Notes under the pieces: generated by a model
The model's input: the letters and a program-made list of their open reading frames with translations, nothing else
Database searches by the model: none
What the model was told of the DNA's origin: nothing
Translations under genes and position numbers: made by a program
Assembly: GCF_024612015.1 (NCBI RefSeq)
Contig: NZ_CP102512.1
Span: 2,728,001-2,792,000 of the forward strand
Length of the DNA: 64,000 bases
Direction of reading: 5' to 3'
From: Streptomyces sp. CA-210063
GTDB lineage: Bacteria > Actinomycetota > Actinomycetes > Streptomycetales > Streptomycetaceae
In this document: piece after piece, positions 43,703 through 54,943 of the stretch
Numbering within the stretch: the stretch's first letter is position 1
Layout: every line of letters starts with the position of its first letter

Positions 43703-44214
43703 GACGCCCCCGAGGTCGAGTCCGCCGAGTCGTCCGAGGACGAGGTCATGCCGTCGGAGGAGGACTGGAGGTCCGAGGAGGAGCCGGAGGACCCGGAGGA
43801 CCCGGAGGACCCGGAGGACCCGGAGGACCCGGAGGACCCGGAGGACCCGGAGGAGCCGGAGGACCCGGAGGAGCCGGAGGAGGAGGCCGACGAGGAGTCG
43901 GAAGAAGAGTCGGACGTGGAGTTCGCGGTGGAGTCCGACGTGGAGGAGTCGCTGGAGTCGGCCGACGAGGAGCTCGACGAGTCCGAGGACGTGTCCGTGC
44001 CGCTCGTGCCGCTGTCGGTGCTCGCACCCGTGTCGCTGTCCGAGCTCGACGACGTCGCACTCGTGCCGCTGCCGCTCGCGGTGGTCTCCGCGTCCGCCTG
44101 CATCGTGCCGATCAGCGCGAACATGCCGGCCGCCGCGGCGAGCGTCACCGCCGCCGCCGTGCGCCGGGCGCCTCTGCGGATTCCCGCGACGGCACCTCGT
44201 TCCCTGGTCGCCAT
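43699..44214 (-). CDS. Exported serine-rich protein with (GSS)n repeat
   Basis: 171 aa. N-terminal signal or anchor: RRGARRTAAAVTLAAAAGMF, then ALIGTMQADAE. The remainder is almost only Ser, Gly, Asp, Thr and Ala, with about ten consecutive GSS triplets. FMN-binding proteins that serve as ApbE targets in Streptomyces often have a signal peptide and a GSS-rich linker before the FMN domain; here the linker is present but the FMN domain is absent, so this may be a truncated target. Its stop overlaps the apbE start (GTGA). ATG 44214. Confidence 0.75.
   Translation of the reverse strand: MATRERGAVAGIRRGARRTAAAVTLAAAAGMFALIGTMQADAETTASGSGTSATSSSSDSDTGASTDSGTSGTDTSSDSSSSSSADSSDSSTSDSTANSTSDSSSDSSSASSSGSSGSSGSSGSSGSSGSSGSSGSSGSSGSSGSSSDLQSSSDGMTSSSDDSADSTSGAS
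43784..43881. repeat. 9-base minisatellite encoding GSS
   Basis: About ten units of CCGGAGGAC (plus strand). Being a multiple of three, copy changes keep the reading frame. Likely length-variable. Confidence 0.85.
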
Positions 44215-44331
44215 GACCGTTCCCCTCCGTAGTGACGTTCTGTCACGTCCAACGGTCGGGGAACGGTCTGAGAGAACCCTGTGAGGTGCCTATAGCTCCC
44301 CGGAGAAGTTTCTGAGGGTTCCCTTCAGGGA

Positions 44332-46038
44332 TCAGGCGGTGGTCAGGCGGGCGACCGCCTCGTCGACCGTCAGTTCCTCGCGCTCGCCGGTGCGGCGGTC
44401 CTTCAGCTCCAGGACGCCCTCGGCGGAGCGGCGGCCGGCGACCAGGATCTTCGGGACGCCGATGAGTTCGGAGTCGGTGAACTTCACGCCCGGGGAGACA
44501 CCGGCGCGGTCGTCGACCAGGACGCGGAGGCCGGCCGTCCGCAGCTTCTCGGAGACGTCGAGGGCCAGTTCGGTCTGGAGGGCCTTGCCCGCGGCGACGA
44601 CGTGGACATCGGCCGGGGCGACCTCGGCGGGCCAGCACAGGCCCTTGTCGTCGGCGGACTGCTCGGCGAGGGCCGCGACCGCGCGGGAGACGCCGATGCC
44701 GTACGAGCCCATGGTGACGCGGACGGGCTTGCCGTTCTGGCCGAGGACGTCGAGCTTGAGGGCGTCGGCGTACTTGCGGCCGAGCTGGAAGATGTGGCCG
44801 ATCTCGATGGCGCGGTCGAGCTTGAGGCCGGTGCCGCAGTTGGGGCAGGGATCACCCTCCTGGACGACCACGACGTCGACGTACGCGCCGACCTCGAAGT
44901 CACGGCCCGCGACGACGTTCTTGGCGTGCGTGCCGTCCTTGTTGGCACCGGTGATCCAGGAGGTTCCGGGGGCCACGCGCGGGTCGGCGATGTACGTGAC
45001 CTTCTCGCCCAGGCCCTGCGGGCCGACATAGCCGCGGACCAGGTCGGGGCGGCCCGCGAAGTCCGCCTCGGTGACCATCTCGACGACCGCCGGGGCGAAG
45101 TGCGCCTCGACCTTGCCCATGTCGACCTCACGGTCCCCGGGGACGCCGACGGCGACGATCTCGCCGTCGACCTTCACGAGGAGGTTCTTGAGGGTGGCGG
45201 AGGCCGGGACGCCGAGGTGTGCGGCGAGGGTCTCGATGGTCGGGGTGTCGGGCGTCGGGATCTCTTCGAGGGCGGGCACGCCCTCGGCGTCCACCGGCTT
45301 CAACTCGAACGTGATCGCCTCGGTGTTGGCCGCGAAGTCGCAGGCGGGACAGTCCGCGAAGGTGTCCTCGCCGGCGCCGGCCGGGGCCAGGAACTCCTCC
45401 GACTTCGAGCCGCCCATCGCGCCCGCCGTCGCCGCGCAGATGCGGTAGTCGAGGCCCAGACGCTCGAACACCTTCTGGTAGGCCTGGCGGTGCAGGGCGT
45501 ACGACTGGGCCAGGCCCTCGTCCTCCGTGTCGAAGGAGTACGAGTCCTTCATCAGGAACTCACGGCCGCGCAGGATGCCGGCGCGGGGGCGTGCCTCGTC
45601 CCGGAACTTGGTCTGGATCTGGTAGAGGATCACCGGCAGGTCCTTGTACGAGGACGCCTGGTCCTTCACGATCAGCGTGAAGATCTCCTCGTGCGTCGGA
45701 CCGAGCAGGTAGTCGCCGCCCTTGCGGTCCTTGAGGCGGAACAGCTCCGGGCCGTACTCGTCCCAGCGGCCGGTCGCCTCGTACGGCTCCTTCGGCAGCA
45801 GCGCGGGGAGCAGCACCTCCTGGGCGCCGATCGCGTCCATCTCCTCGCGGACGATGCGCTCCACGTTGGCGAGGACCTTCTTGCCGAGCGGCAGCCAGGT
45901 CCACACGCCGGCCGCGGTGCGGCGGACGTAACCGGCGCGGACGAGGAGCTTGTGGCTGAGCACCTCGGCGTCCGCCGGGTCGTCGCGCAGCGTCTTCGCC
46001 ATCAACTGGGACATGCGCTGGACCGGTGCTTTCGCCAT
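44332..46038 (-). CDS. proS: Prolyl-tRNA synthetase (bacterial type)
   Basis: Charges tRNA-Pro. 568 aa with the bacterial ProS layout: class II motif 1 and 2 regions ([60 protein letters not shown]), an inserted YbaK-type editing domain (residues about 240-380, with [20 protein letters not shown]), motif 3 ([20 protein letters not shown]) and the anticodon-binding domain. DCPACDF and DPCPNCGTG carry Cys pairs. ATG 46038 is chosen because [20 protein letters not shown] is the family start; the frame is open further upstream but not conserved. Confidence 0.97.
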   Translation of the reverse strand: MAKAPVQRMSQLMAKTLRDDPADAEVLSHKLLVRAGYVRRTAAGVWTWLPLGKKVLANVERIVREEMDAIGAQEVLLPALLPKEPYEATGRWDEYGPELFRLKDRKGGDYLLGPTHEEIFTLIVKDQASSYKDLPVILYQIQTKFRDEARPRAGILRGREFLMKDSYSFDTEDEGLAQSYALHRQAYQKVFERLGLDYRICAATAGAMGGSKSEEFLAPAGAGEDTFADCPACDFAANTEAITFELKPVDAEGVPALEEIPTPDTPTIETLAAHLGVPASATLKNLLVKVDGEIVAVGVPGDREVDMGKVEAHFAPAVVEMVTEADFAGRPDLVRGYVGPQGLGEKVTYIADPRVAPGTSWITGANKDGTHAKNVVAGRDFEVGAYVDVVVVQEGDPCPNCGTGLKLDRAIEIGHIFQLGRKYADALKLDVLGQNGKPVRVTMGSYGIGVSRAVAALAEQSADDKGLCWPAEVAPADVHVVAAGKALQTELALDVSEKLRTAGLRVLVDDRAGVSPGVKFTDSELIGVPKILVAGRRSAEGVLELKDRRTGEREELTVDEAVARLTTA

Positions 46039-46139
46039 GGTTCTCGTACTCCTGCTGCGGATCGGTTGATGGCAGGAGGTTAGCCGGGGGGCGGGGGCCC
46101 GTGGAAATCCGGCGCCGGCGGTAGCGGGTGGTTCGGCGG

Positions 46140-46712
46140 CTACCTGCGGCGCAGGGGCAGGTGGGCGCCCATCACGGCGTACGGCTTGGGGGCGCTGGGG
46201 AAGACGACCTGGCGGGCCAGGTCGGTGTAGCCGAGGGAGCCGTAGAGGCCGCGGGCCGGGCTGTCGACGTCGATCGCGGAGAGGATCGAGCGGGGTTCGG
46301 CCGCGCTGTCGGTGATGGTGGTGATCAGGGCACGGCCGACGCCGCGGTTCTGGTAGCGGGGGTGGACGTGCAGTTCGGTGATCACGAAGGAGTCGTCCAG
46401 CCAGTGGTCGTGGCCGAGGGCGCGGAGGTAGGGCTCGACGACGGTGGACCACCAGTGGGTGCGGTCGTTGGGCATGCCGTAGACGAAGCCGACGAGGTGG
46501 CCTGCGGCCGTGGCGCCGAGTGCCCTCGCCCCCGGGTAGGTCATGTGGCGGAGGACGATCTGGCGGCGTACGGCTACCTCGTCGGGGCCCAGACCGAACG
46601 CTACCGCTTGGACCGCGAGGGCTTCGTCGACGTGGGCCGAGAGGTCGAGCGGGCCGATCACGAGGTCGTCGGGGCGGGGGCGGTGGCCTTGTCCGTGACC
46701 GGGTAGACGCAT
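46140..46712 (-). CDS. GNAT family N-acetyltransferase
   Basis: 190 aa. Acetyl-CoA binding motif A in [20 protein letters not shown] (Q/R-x-x-G-x-G/A) around residues 110-130, followed by [20 protein letters not shown] and [10 protein letters not shown]. The substrate is unknown. ATG 46712. It is separated from proS by 101 bases and from the next GNAT gene by a gap with repeat copy D. Confidence 0.9.
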   Translation of the reverse strand: MRLPGHGQGHRPRPDDLVIGPLDLSAHVDEALAVQAVAFGLGPDEVAVRRQIVLRHMTYPGARALGATAAGHLVGFVYGMPNDRTHWWSTVVEPYLRALGHDHWLDDSFVITELHVHPRYQNRGVGRALITTITDSAAEPRSILSAIDVDSPARGLYGSLGYTDLARQVVFPSAPKPYAVMGAHLPLRRR

Positions 46713-46766
46713 GGTGGGGAGATTACAGGGGGGTGGTCGTTGTCGGTTGGGTGCGGGCTGGTTGTG

Positions 46767-46803
46767 GTTGCTCGCGCAGTTCCCCGCGCCCCTTCAGGGC
46801 GCG
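46767..46803. repeat. Dispersed palindrome, copy D
   Basis: TTGCTCGCGCAGTTCCCCGC core followed by GCCCCTTCAGGGC, a 7-base stem. Sits between two GNAT genes; probable terminator for the second. Confidence 0.7.
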
Positions 46804-46847
46804 CACCTTGCCCGGCGCTCAGAAGCTGAGCCTTCACAACGGGACAC

Positions 46848-47702
46848 TCAGAACAGGACGCTCATGAACGCGCCGACCTCCTGGAAGCCCACCCTCAGGT
46901 AGGTGCGCCTCGCCGCCGTGTTGTAGTCGTTGACGTAGAGGCTGACCAGAGGGGCCACGTCGGCCAGTGCGTAGCGGAGGACCGCTGCCATGCCGGGGGC
47001 CGCGAGGCCCTGGCCCCGGTATTCGGGGGCCACCCAGACGCCCTGGATCTGGCAGGCCTGGGGGGTCGCCGCGCCGATCTCGGCCTTGAAGACGACCCGG
47101 CCGTCAGGGCCGAGACGGGCGAAGGAGCGGCCGGAGCCCACGAGTTCGGCGACGCGGGCCTGGTAGAGGAGGCCGCCGTCGCCGGCCATCGGGGAGACGC
47201 CGACCTCCTCGGTGAACATCGCGACGCACGCCGGCATGATCGCGTCCATCTCGTCCTTGCGGATCCGGCGGACATACGGGTCCGGGGTGACCTCGGCGGG
47301 GTCGGGCAGCCGGTCGGTGACCATGAGGGGCTGGTGGGCACGGACTTCGCGGGCCGGGCCCCAGCTGGGTTCGAGCAGCTGCCAGAGCTGGGCGGTGGAT
47401 TCGGCGGGGCCGACGACCGAGGAGCAGCGGCGGCCGGCCCGGCGGGCGCGGTCGGCGAAGGCGCGGACGGCGCGGGGGGTGGCGCAGATGGGGACGAGGT
47501 TGGCGCCGGCGTAGCAGAGGGAGGTCAGGGCGCCGTCCTCGTACCAGCCCCACATCTCGCCGCCGAGCCGCCAGGGGTCCAGGCCTGCGACCTGGACCCG
47601 GGACGTCACGAAGGCGTTCGCGACGGGGTCTCGGTCCAGGACGGCGAGTGCGGCGTCCAGGTCACTCGGTTCGAGGACCCTGGTGGTGGTCTGGGTCAAC
47701 AC
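46848..47702 (-). CDS. GNAT acetyltransferase with N-terminal DUF4081 domain
   Basis: 284 aa. The N-terminal half (LDRDPVANAFVTSRVQVAGL, LCYAGANLVPICATPRAVRA, AHQPLMVTDRLPDPAEVTPD) matches DUF4081; the C-terminal half is a GNAT domain with GVWVAPEYRGQGLAAPGMAA and LYVNDYNTAARRTYLRVGF. GTG 47702 gives the expected N-terminus VLTQTTTRVLEPSDLDAALA; an open frame continuing upstream to 48452 is the shadow of ispG. Substrate unknown. Confidence 0.9.
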   Translation of the reverse strand: MLTQTTTRVLEPSDLDAALAVLDRDPVANAFVTSRVQVAGLDPWRLGGEMWGWYEDGALTSLCYAGANLVPICATPRAVRAFADRARRAGRRCSSVVGPAESTAQLWQLLEPSWGPAREVRAHQPLMVTDRLPDPAEVTPDPYVRRIRKDEMDAIMPACVAMFTEEVGVSPMAGDGGLLYQARVAELVGSGRSFARLGPDGRVVFKAEIGAATPQACQIQGVWVAPEYRGQGLAAPGMAAVLRYALADVAPLVSLYVNDYNTAARRTYLRVGFQEVGAFMSVLF

Positions 47703-47863
47703 GTGCGGGGGCCTCACCCTGGGGTCTGCGCTGGTCTCCGCACGATACCCTGCCGGGCTGTGGCGGTCGCCCTGTGGCTGCGCCACGGGCGGGCGCCTAG
47801 TAGCTCGGGCGCTACTGTGCTTTGGCGGGTACGGGTGCGTTGTGGGCTTGTCGCGCAGTTCCC

Positions 47864-47910
47864 CGCGCCCCTGGGGGGAAGGGGCCTGCGGCCCTTCCCC
47901 CAGGGGCGCG
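47864..47910. terminator. Long hairpin after ispG (dispersed palindrome, copy E)
   Basis: CGCGCCCCTGGGGG...CCCCCAGGGGCGCG, a roughly 21-base stem with one bulge and a short loop. It begins 8 bases beyond the ispG stop and carries the GTTCCCCGCGCCCC core of the dispersed family. Confidence 0.75.
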
Positions 47911-47917
47911 AACCCGT

Positions 47918-49075
<1,158 letters not shown>

Positions 49076-49199
49076 CTGCTGTGCAACCCCAAGTTGTGGA
49101 TCAGGATCGGGTCCCGGGACAGGCGGGCTCCAGGCTTCGAGATTACGGCACAGGCATGGGCCCGAGCACATCACCGTCCGCGGACCCACCCGTACAAGG

Positions 49200-49232
49200 C
49201 GACGGCCGGGCACCCAGGGTGCCCGGCCGTCG
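49200..49232 (-). terminator. Terminator after rseP
   Basis: Perfect 15-base stem (49200-49214 with 49218-49232) with a 3-base loop, 15 bases beyond the rseP stop. Confidence 0.85.
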
Positions 49233-49246
49233 TGAACTCCGGATGA

Positions 49247-50551
49247 CTATGAGATGCGCACCGGGTTCACCAGGTCCGCGATCAGCACCAGGAGCGTGAA
49301 GCAGACGAAGATCCCGGCCACCACGTACGCGACGGGCATCAGCTTCGCCACGTCGAACGGGCCGGGGTCGGGGCGGCGCAGCACCTTGGCCGCGTTCCGG
49401 CGCAGCGACTCCCACAGGGCGCCCGCGATGTGTCCGCCGTCGAGCGGGAGGAGCGGGAGCATGTTGAACAGGAAGAGGGAGAGGTTGAAGCCGGCGAGCA
49501 GGATGAGGAAGCTCGCGAGCTGCTGGGTGGCGGGGATGTCCATGGTGAAGATCTCGCCGCCGACGCGGGCCGCGCCGACCACGCCCATGGGCGAGTCCGC
49601 CTCGCGCTCGCCGTCGCCGAAGGTGGCGTCCCACAGGGCGGGGACCTTGGAGGGCAGGGAGAGCAGCGACTCGACGCCGTTCTCCATCATGTCGCCCATG
49701 CGGTTCACGGACTCGCCGAAGGACAGCGGGAGGATGTCGGAGGCAGGGGTGAAGCCGAGCCAGCCCGCGTACACGTACTTGTCCTGGACGTAGCCGCCCT
49801 CGCCGTCGGTCTGGCTGACCTGGTTCTTGATGAGGGTGGGGGTCAGATCGACCTGCTGGCCCTTGCGCTCCACGGTGAGGGTGACCTGCTTGCCGGGGTT
49901 GTCGCGGATGTCGGCCTGCAGGGAGGACCAGTCCTCGACGGGGGTGCCGTTGAACGCGACGATCTTGTCGCCGGGCTCCAGGCCGGCGGCCTTGGCGGGG
50001 GCCTCCTTGTCACTGTCCTTGCACTTGGAGCGGTTCTCGCTGGCGGAGATGACGCAGTCCGAGACCTTGCTGACCGTGGTCGTCTGGGTCTGGGCGCCGA
50101 AGGTCATCATCACGCCGAGGAAGATCACGACGGCCAGGACCAGGTTCATGAAGGGTCCGGCGAACATGACGATGACGCGCTTCCAGGGCTTGCGCGTGTA
50201 GAAGAGGCGGTTCTCGTCGCCGGGCTGGAGCTCCTCGAAGGAGGCCGCGCGGGCGTCCTCGATCATCCCGCGCCAGGGGGAGGTCGAGCGGGCCTCGAGT
50301 CGGCCGTCCGCGCCGGGCGGGATCATGCCGATCATGCGGATGAAGCCGCCGAGGGGGATCGCCTTGATGCCGTACTCGGTCTCACCCTTCTTGCGCGACC
50401 AGATCGTCGGGCCGAAGCCGACCATGTACTGGGGCACGCGGATGCCGAACATCTTGGCGGTCGACAGGTGGCCCAGCTCGTGCCAGGCGATCGAGAACGC
50501 GAGGCCGATCACGAAGACGACTATGCCGAGGATGAACATCAGGGTCGTCAT
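49247..50551 (-). CDS. rseP: Site-2 protease RseP/Rip1 family
   Basis: Intramembrane zinc metalloprotease that cleaves transmembrane anti-sigma factors and other single-span proteins. 434 aa: HExxH motif in [17 protein letters not shown] (residues 24-28), second motif in [17 protein letters not shown], a PDZ domain ([20 protein letters not shown]) and four membrane segments. ATG 50551 overlaps the dxr stop (ATGA). In M. tuberculosis the homologue is Rip1; substrates here unknown. Confidence 0.96.
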   Translation of the reverse strand: MTTLMFILGIVVFVIGLAFSIAWHELGHLSTAKMFGIRVPQYMVGFGPTIWSRKKGETEYGIKAIPLGGFIRMIGMIPPGADGRLEARSTSPWRGMIEDARAASFEELQPGDENRLFYTRKPWKRVIVMFAGPFMNLVLAVVIFLGVMMTFGAQTQTTTVSKVSDCVISASENRSKCKDSDKEAPAKAAGLEPGDKIVAFNGTPVEDWSSLQADIRDNPGKQVTLTVERKGQQVDLTPTLIKNQVSQTDGEGGYVQDKYVYAGWLGFTPASDILPLSFGESVNRMGDMMENGVESLLSLPSKVPALWDATFGDGEREADSPMGVVGAARVGGEIFTMDIPATQQLASFLILLAGFNLSLFLFNMLPLLPLDGGHIAGALWESLRRNAAKVLRRPDPGPFDVAKLMPVAYVVAGIFVCFTLLVLIADLVNPVRIS

Positions 50552-51822
50552 GCACGGGCCTCCGCGGTCGTCCGCTCGGTGGGTTCGGCTGTCGTAGTGG
50601 TGAGTTCACGGGCCCGGGCGCGCGCCCAGGTCTCCGCTTCGAGGACGTCCGCCACGGTCAGGGAAGTTCCCGTTCCGCCAGTGCCGTGCTCCTCGACGAC
50701 CCGCGTCACGGTCTCCATGATCGCGTTGAACTGGAGGCCGCCGTGCAGGAACGCGTCGACGCACTCCTCGTTGGCCGCATTGAACACCGCCGGGGCGGTG
50801 CCGGCGAGCTGTCCCACGTGCCGGGCGAGTCCGACCGACGGGAACGCGTCGTTGTCGAGGGGGAAGAACTCCCAGCTGGACGCCTTGGTCCAGTCGAAAG
50901 CGGGTGCGGCGTCCGGGACGCGCTGCGGCCAGCCGAGGCCGATGGCGATGGGGCCGCGCATGTCGGGGGGTGTCGCCTGGGCCATCGTCGATCCGTCCGT
51001 GAACTCAACCATCGAGTGGACATACGACTGGGGGTGCACGACGACCTCAATGCGATCGAAGGAAATGTCGTAGAGGAGGTGCGCCTCGATGACTTCCAGG
51101 CCCTTGTTGACCAGGGTCGCGGAGTTGACCGTGATGACCGGGCCCATGGCCCAGGTGGGGTGTGCGAGCGCGTCGGCGGGGGTCACGTCCGCCAGTTCGG
51201 CCTTCGTACGGCCGCGGAAGGGGCCGCCGGAGGCGGTGACGACGAGCTTGCGCACGTCGGCCCGGGTGCCCGAGGCGAGGGCCTGGAAGAGGGCGGCGTG
51301 CTCGGAGTCGACCGGGATGATCTGGCCCGGCTCGGCCACCGCCTTCACGAGCGGGCCGCCGACGATGAGCGACTCCTTGTTGGCGAGCGCGAGGGTGCGG
51401 CCCGCCTCCAGGGCGGCGAGGGTCGGGGCGAGGCCGATGGAGCCGGTGATGCCGTTGAGCACGGTGTGACAGTCGGACGTGGCGAGGTGGGTGGCCGCGT
51501 CCGGGCCGACGAGGATCTCGGGGAGCGGCTCTCCGGCGCCGTACGCGGTGGCGAGGGCCTCGCGCAGCGCCGGGACGACATCCTCGCGGGCCACCGCTAC
51601 GGTCCGTACGCGCAGGCGGTGCGCCTGCTCGGCCAGCAGTTCCACCCTCCCTCCGGCGGCGGAGAGCCCGGTGACGCGGAAGCGGTCCGGGTTGCGCAGG
51701 ACGAGGTCGATGGCCTGGGTGCCGATCGATCCGGTCGATCCGAGGATCACTACGTCCCGTACGCCGTCGACCGGGTCGAAGACGAGATGCGGATCGGCGA
51801 GAGGGGCTGGACTGTCGCTCAT
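50548..51822 (-). CDS. dxr: 1-deoxy-D-xylulose-5-phosphate reductoisomerase
   Basis: First committed enzyme of the MEP pathway; NADPH-dependent. 424 aa: NADPH-binding [20 protein letters not shown] (residues about 23-43), [55 protein letters not shown], then [20 protein letters not shown] and [23 protein letters not shown] 51822. The acidic/Thr-rich C-terminal tail ([16 protein letters not shown]) is variable. Coupled to rseP by a four-base overlap. Confidence 0.97.
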   Translation of the reverse strand: MSDSPAPLADPHLVFDPVDGVRDVVILGSTGSIGTQAIDLVLRNPDRFRVTGLSAAGGRVELLAEQAHRLRVRTVAVAREDVVPALREALATAYGAGEPLPEILVGPDAATHLATSDCHTVLNGITGSIGLAPTLAALEAGRTLALANKESLIVGGPLVKAVAEPGQIIPVDSEHAALFQALASGTRADVRKLVVTASGGPFRGRTKAELADVTPADALAHPTWAMGPVITVNSATLVNKGLEVIEAHLLYDISFDRIEVVVHPQSYVHSMVEFTDGSTMAQATPPDMRGPIAIGLGWPQRVPDAAPAFDWTKASSWEFFPLDNDAFPSVGLARHVGQLAGTAPAVFNAANEECVDAFLHGGLQFNAIMETVTRVVEEHGTGGTGTSLTVADVLEAETWARARARELTTTTAEPTERTTAEARA

Positions 51823-52037
51823 CCCCCCATTGTGGCCGCATCCGGGGTCCGGCAGGACCGCGCGTCCCCTTGTTGACCCACTTCGTGCGATGTGCCGTTG
51901 ACGATGCCTTTTCTCCGTTTGTGAAGCACGCGTGAAGACGGGGTGATATGACTTCTCCCCTGACTGATCCGAAAGTCGTATCAGCTGATCGTCGGTGGAC
52001 GACGACGATCATGAACGAGGATCCTGGGGGGATCTCC

Positions 52038-52493
52038 ATGCACAAGCGCATACGCGCTGCCCTGCCCGCGCTCGCCGGAGCCGTGGCTCTCACCGGCACG
52101 CTGCTGAGCAGCCCGGCCGAGGCCGCCGGTGGCGTGATCATCTACCGCGTGTACTTCGACAGCCCCGGCAAGGACACGCGGACGAACGTGAGCCTCAACG
52201 GTGAGTGGGTGCAGCTCAAGAACACGAGCTCCAAGGCGATCTCGCTGAAGGGCTGGGTGCTGAAGGACCCCCAGAACCACAAGTACACGTTCCTGAACAT
52301 CAAGATCGGGGCGAAGAAGACCGTCAAGGTCCACACCGGTGCGGGCAAGGACACGGCCACCGACAAGTTCCAGAACCGCAGGGCCTATGTCTGGAACAAC
52401 ACGAGTGACACGGCGACGCTGCTGAAGTCGAACGGGTCGAAGGCGGACGCCTGCTCCTGGAGCACGCGGGACGGCAGCGACAAGTACTGCTGA
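52038..52493 (+). CDS. Secreted lamin-tail domain (LTD) protein
   Basis: 151 aa. Signal peptide MHKRIRAALPALAGAVALTG, TLLSSPAEAA. The mature part is a beta-rich LTD: NGEWVQLKNTSSKAISLKGW, VLKDPQNHKYTF, KKTVKVHTGAGKDT, RRAYVWNNTSDTATLL and two Cys near the end (ADACSWSTRDGSDKYC), probably a disulfide. ATG 52038 has GGGGGGAT upstream; an open frame from 51948 is not conserved. Divergent from dxr and convergent with the dehydrogenase gene. Such proteins are common single secreted LTDs in Streptomyces; the ligand is unknown. Confidence 0.9.
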   Translation: MHKRIRAALPALAGAVALTGTLLSSPAEAAGGVIIYRVYFDSPGKDTRTNVSLNGEWVQLKNTSSKAISLKGWVLKDPQNHKYTFLNIKIGAKKTVKVHTGAGKDTATDKFQNRRAYVWNNTSDTATLLKSNGSKADACSWSTRDGSDKYC

Positions 52494-52540
52494 CGCTCCG
52501 CGGGCCCGGATGTCGACCGCGGGTCCTCTGTGGCTGGTCG

Positions 52541-52585
52541 CACAACTCCCCGCGGCCCCCGAAAGACAGGGCGCGGGGAGTTGTG
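52541..52585. terminator. Bidirectional terminator (dispersed palindrome, copy F)
   Basis: Perfect 14-base stem (CACAACTCCCCGCG at 52541-52554 with 52572-52585) between convergent LTD and acyl-CoA dehydrogenase genes. GGCTGGTCGC in front is shared with copy A. Confidence 0.8.
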
Positions 52586-52588
52586 AAG

Positions 52589-54529
52589 TCACCGGATGCG
52601 GCGGTGGACGTTCTCCTTCTTGCTCTCGCCCGGTGTCGCGTCCGCGATCCACGGGCCCTCACCCGACGGGTCGACCACGCCCTGCTCCAGCCACTCGTAC
52701 GCGCCCCCGAGTACGCCCTTGACCACCTTGCGGTCGAGGTCGTCGGTGTTGCTCCACAGGCGGCCGAAGAGTTCCTCGACGCGGATGCGGGACTGGCGGC
52801 AGAAGACGTCGGCGAGTTGGTAGGCCTCGCGGCCGTGGCCCTCTGTGGTGCGCAGGAGTTCGGCGCGTACGACGGCCGCGCTCATCGCGAAGAGTTCGGC
52901 GCCGATGTCGACGATCCGGCCCAGGAAGCCCTGCTTGGTCTCCATGCGGCCCTGCCAGCGGGACATGGCGTAGAAGGTGGAGCGGGCCAGCTTGCGGGCC
53001 GAGCGCTCGACGTACCGCAGATGCCCGGACAGGTCCGGGTGTCCGGCGGGGTGGAAATCGGCGTACGCGCGCGGGAGCTGGCCCGGGCCCGCGACCAGCT
53101 TCGGCAGCCACTTGGCGTAGAAGACGCCCGCGTTCGCGCCCGCTTTCGCCTTGTCGGAGAGCGACTTCTCGGGGTCGATGAGGTCGCCGGCCACGGACAG
53201 GTGGGCGTCGACGGCCTCGCGGGCGATCAGCAGGTGCATGATCTCCGTGGAGCCCTCGAAGATGCGGTTGATGCGCAGGTCGCGCAGGACCTGCTCGGCG
53301 GGTACGGCCCGTTCGCCGCGCGCCCGCAGGGAGTCCGCCGTCTCGAAACCGCGGCCGCCGCGGATCTGGACCAGTTCGTCGGCGATGCGCCAGCCCATCT
53401 CGGAGGCGAAGAGCTTGGCCAGGGCGCCCTCGATGCGGATGTCGTTACGGTCCTCGTCGGCCATCTGGGAGGAGAGGTCCAGGACCGCTTCCAGGGCGAA
53501 GGTCGTGGCCGCGATGAAGGAGATCTTCTGCCCGACCGCCTCGTGGTGGGCGACCGGCTTGCCCCACTGCTCACGGGCCGCCGACCACTCGCGGGCGATC
53601 TTCAGACACCACTTGCCGGCGGCCACGCAGGACGCCGGGAGCGACAGCCGGCCGGTGTTGAGGGTGGTGAGGGCGATCTTCAGGCCCGCGCCCTCGGGGC
53701 CGATACGGTTCGCGGCGGGGACGCGGACCTGGTGGAAGCGGGTGACGCCGTTCTCGATGCCGCGCAGGCCCATGAAGGCGTTGCGGTTCTCGACGATGAC
53801 GCCGGGCGAGTCGGTCTCCACGACGAAGGCGGTGATGCCGCCCTTGTGGCCCTCGCTCTTCGGCACCCGGGCCATCACGACGAGGAGGTCGGCGACCACG
53901 CCGTTGGTGGTCCACAGCTTCACCCCGTCGAGGACGTAGTCGTCCCCGTCGGGCACGGCCGACGTGGCGAGGCGGGCCGGGTCGGAACCGACGTCGGGCT
54001 CGGTGAGGAGGAAGGCGCTGATGTCGGTGCGGGCGCAGCGCGGCAGGAACTTCTCCTTCTGTTCGGGGGTGCCGAACAGCTTCAGCGGCTGTGGTACGCC
54101 GATCGACTGGTGCGCGGAGAGCAGCACGCCGATCGCCGGGCTGGCCGAGCCCGCCAGGGCCAGCGCCTTGTTGTAGTACACCTGGGTGAGGCCGAGACCG
54201 CCGTACTTGGGGTCGATCTTCATGCCGAGGGCGCCGAGTTCCTTGAGCCCGTTGATCACCTCGTCGGGGATGCGGGCCTCACGTTCGATCAGGGCGCCGT
54301 CGACCTTCGTCTCGCAGAAGTCGCGGAGCTTGCCCAGGAACTGCTCGCCGCGCCGGACGGCCTCGTCCGTGGGGAGCGGGTGGGGGTGGATGAGGTCGAG
54401 GCGGAACCGGCCCAGGAACAGTTCCTTGGCGAAGCTGGGCTTGCGCCAGGCCTGCTCCCGGGCGGCCTCCGCCACCTGGCGGGCCTCACGTTCTGTGACA
54501 ACGGGCTTCTTGAGGGGTGGGGCGGACAT
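52589..54529 (-). CDS. Long acyl-CoA dehydrogenase (VLCAD-like, with C-terminal extension)
   Basis: FAD enzyme of fatty-acid beta-oxidation. 646 aa, about 250 more than the short/medium-chain family. Core (residues about 60-440): YGGLGLTQVYYNKALALAGS, FLLTEPDVGSDPARLATSAV (FAD/substrate motif), KLWTTNGVVADLLVVMARVP, AAREQWGKPVAHHEAVGQKI, QIRGGRGFETADSLRARGER and NRIFEGSTEIMHLLIAREAV (catalytic Glu within FEGSTEIM). The C-terminal ~190 residues are a second helical domain as in VLCAD/ACAD9. ATG 54529 is chosen for its AGGTGAGC ribosome site; ATG 54568 is an alternative. Upstream lies GGTAACCAATCAGGTACC (minus strand), an imperfect palindrome that may be an operator. Confidence 0.94.
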   Translation of the reverse strand: MSAPPLKKPVVTEREARQVAEAAREQAWRKPSFAKELFLGRFRLDLIHPHPLPTDEAVRRGEQFLGKLRDFCETKVDGALIEREARIPDEVINGLKELGALGMKIDPKYGGLGLTQVYYNKALALAGSASPAIGVLLSAHQSIGVPQPLKLFGTPEQKEKFLPRCARTDISAFLLTEPDVGSDPARLATSAVPDGDDYVLDGVKLWTTNGVVADLLVVMARVPKSEGHKGGITAFVVETDSPGVIVENRNAFMGLRGIENGVTRFHQVRVPAANRIGPEGAGLKIALTTLNTGRLSLPASCVAAGKWCLKIAREWSAAREQWGKPVAHHEAVGQKISFIAATTFALEAVLDLSSQMADEDRNDIRIEGALAKLFASEMGWRIADELVQIRGGRGFETADSLRARGERAVPAEQVLRDLRINRIFEGSTEIMHLLIAREAVDAHLSVAGDLIDPEKSLSDKAKAGANAGVFYAKWLPKLVAGPGQLPRAYADFHPAGHPDLSGHLRYVERSARKLARSTFYAMSRWQGRMETKQGFLGRIVDIGAELFAMSAAVVRAELLRTTEGHGREAYQLADVFCRQSRIRVEELFGRLWSNTDDLDRKVVKGVLGGAYEWLEQGVVDPSGEGPWIADATPGESKKENVHRRIR

Positions 54530-54821
54530 GAGGCTCACCTCGCCGCGAATCGGGATCTTGTACCTCATGGGTACCTGATTGGTTACCGATGGGTGCTACT
54601 CGATCGTTGGTACCCGATCCGGGATGACCCCGCCACCCCTCGCGTGCCGTTCGGCCGACGCGTGCCCGCTCTCAGCCGAGGTCCACGGTGGTGCCGCCGA
54701 AGGCCACGAAGGCCGCCGTCCGGTTCTAAGCTGGGGACCGGGCGCCTTGAAACGAAGGCCCCCGCCGCACCCGCACCCGTCACTCAGCCATCCCCCCACT
54801 CCTCTGGGCGACGGCGAATTA

Positions 54822-54835
54822 TCGAAGCGCTTCGA
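54822..54835. promoter_or_regulatory. LacI-type operator 1
   Basis: TCGAAGCGCTTCGA, a perfect 14-base palindrome with the central CG step typical of LacI/GalR operators, 109 bases upstream of the lacI-type gene start. Confidence 0.75.
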
Positions 54836-54912
54836 CAACCTATGGACACCCACCCACCGTCGAGCTACTGTCGAGCCACCCTCACTCGCCCTTGTCCTAC
54901 AGAAGTGCGCTG

Positions 54913-54926
54913 TCGAAGCGCTTAAA
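54913..54926. promoter_or_regulatory. LacI-type operator 2
   Basis: TCGAAGCGCTTAAA shares the first eleven bases of operator 1. Centre-to-centre distance is 91 bases, allowing looping. It lies 18 bases before the regulator start. Confidence 0.7.
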
Positions 54927-54943
54927 CACGCTTGGAGAGCTGG

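Noticed and set aside
54541-54625. GGTAC-containing repeats upstream of the acyl-CoA dehydrogenase as a firm operator
   Set aside because: Imperfect symmetry and several ways to align the half-sites; mentioned only as a possibility under the gene.
52583-54925. 780-codon plus-strand frame opposite the acyl-CoA dehydrogenase
   Set aside because: Antisense to conserved dehydrogenase motifs and itself without a domain.
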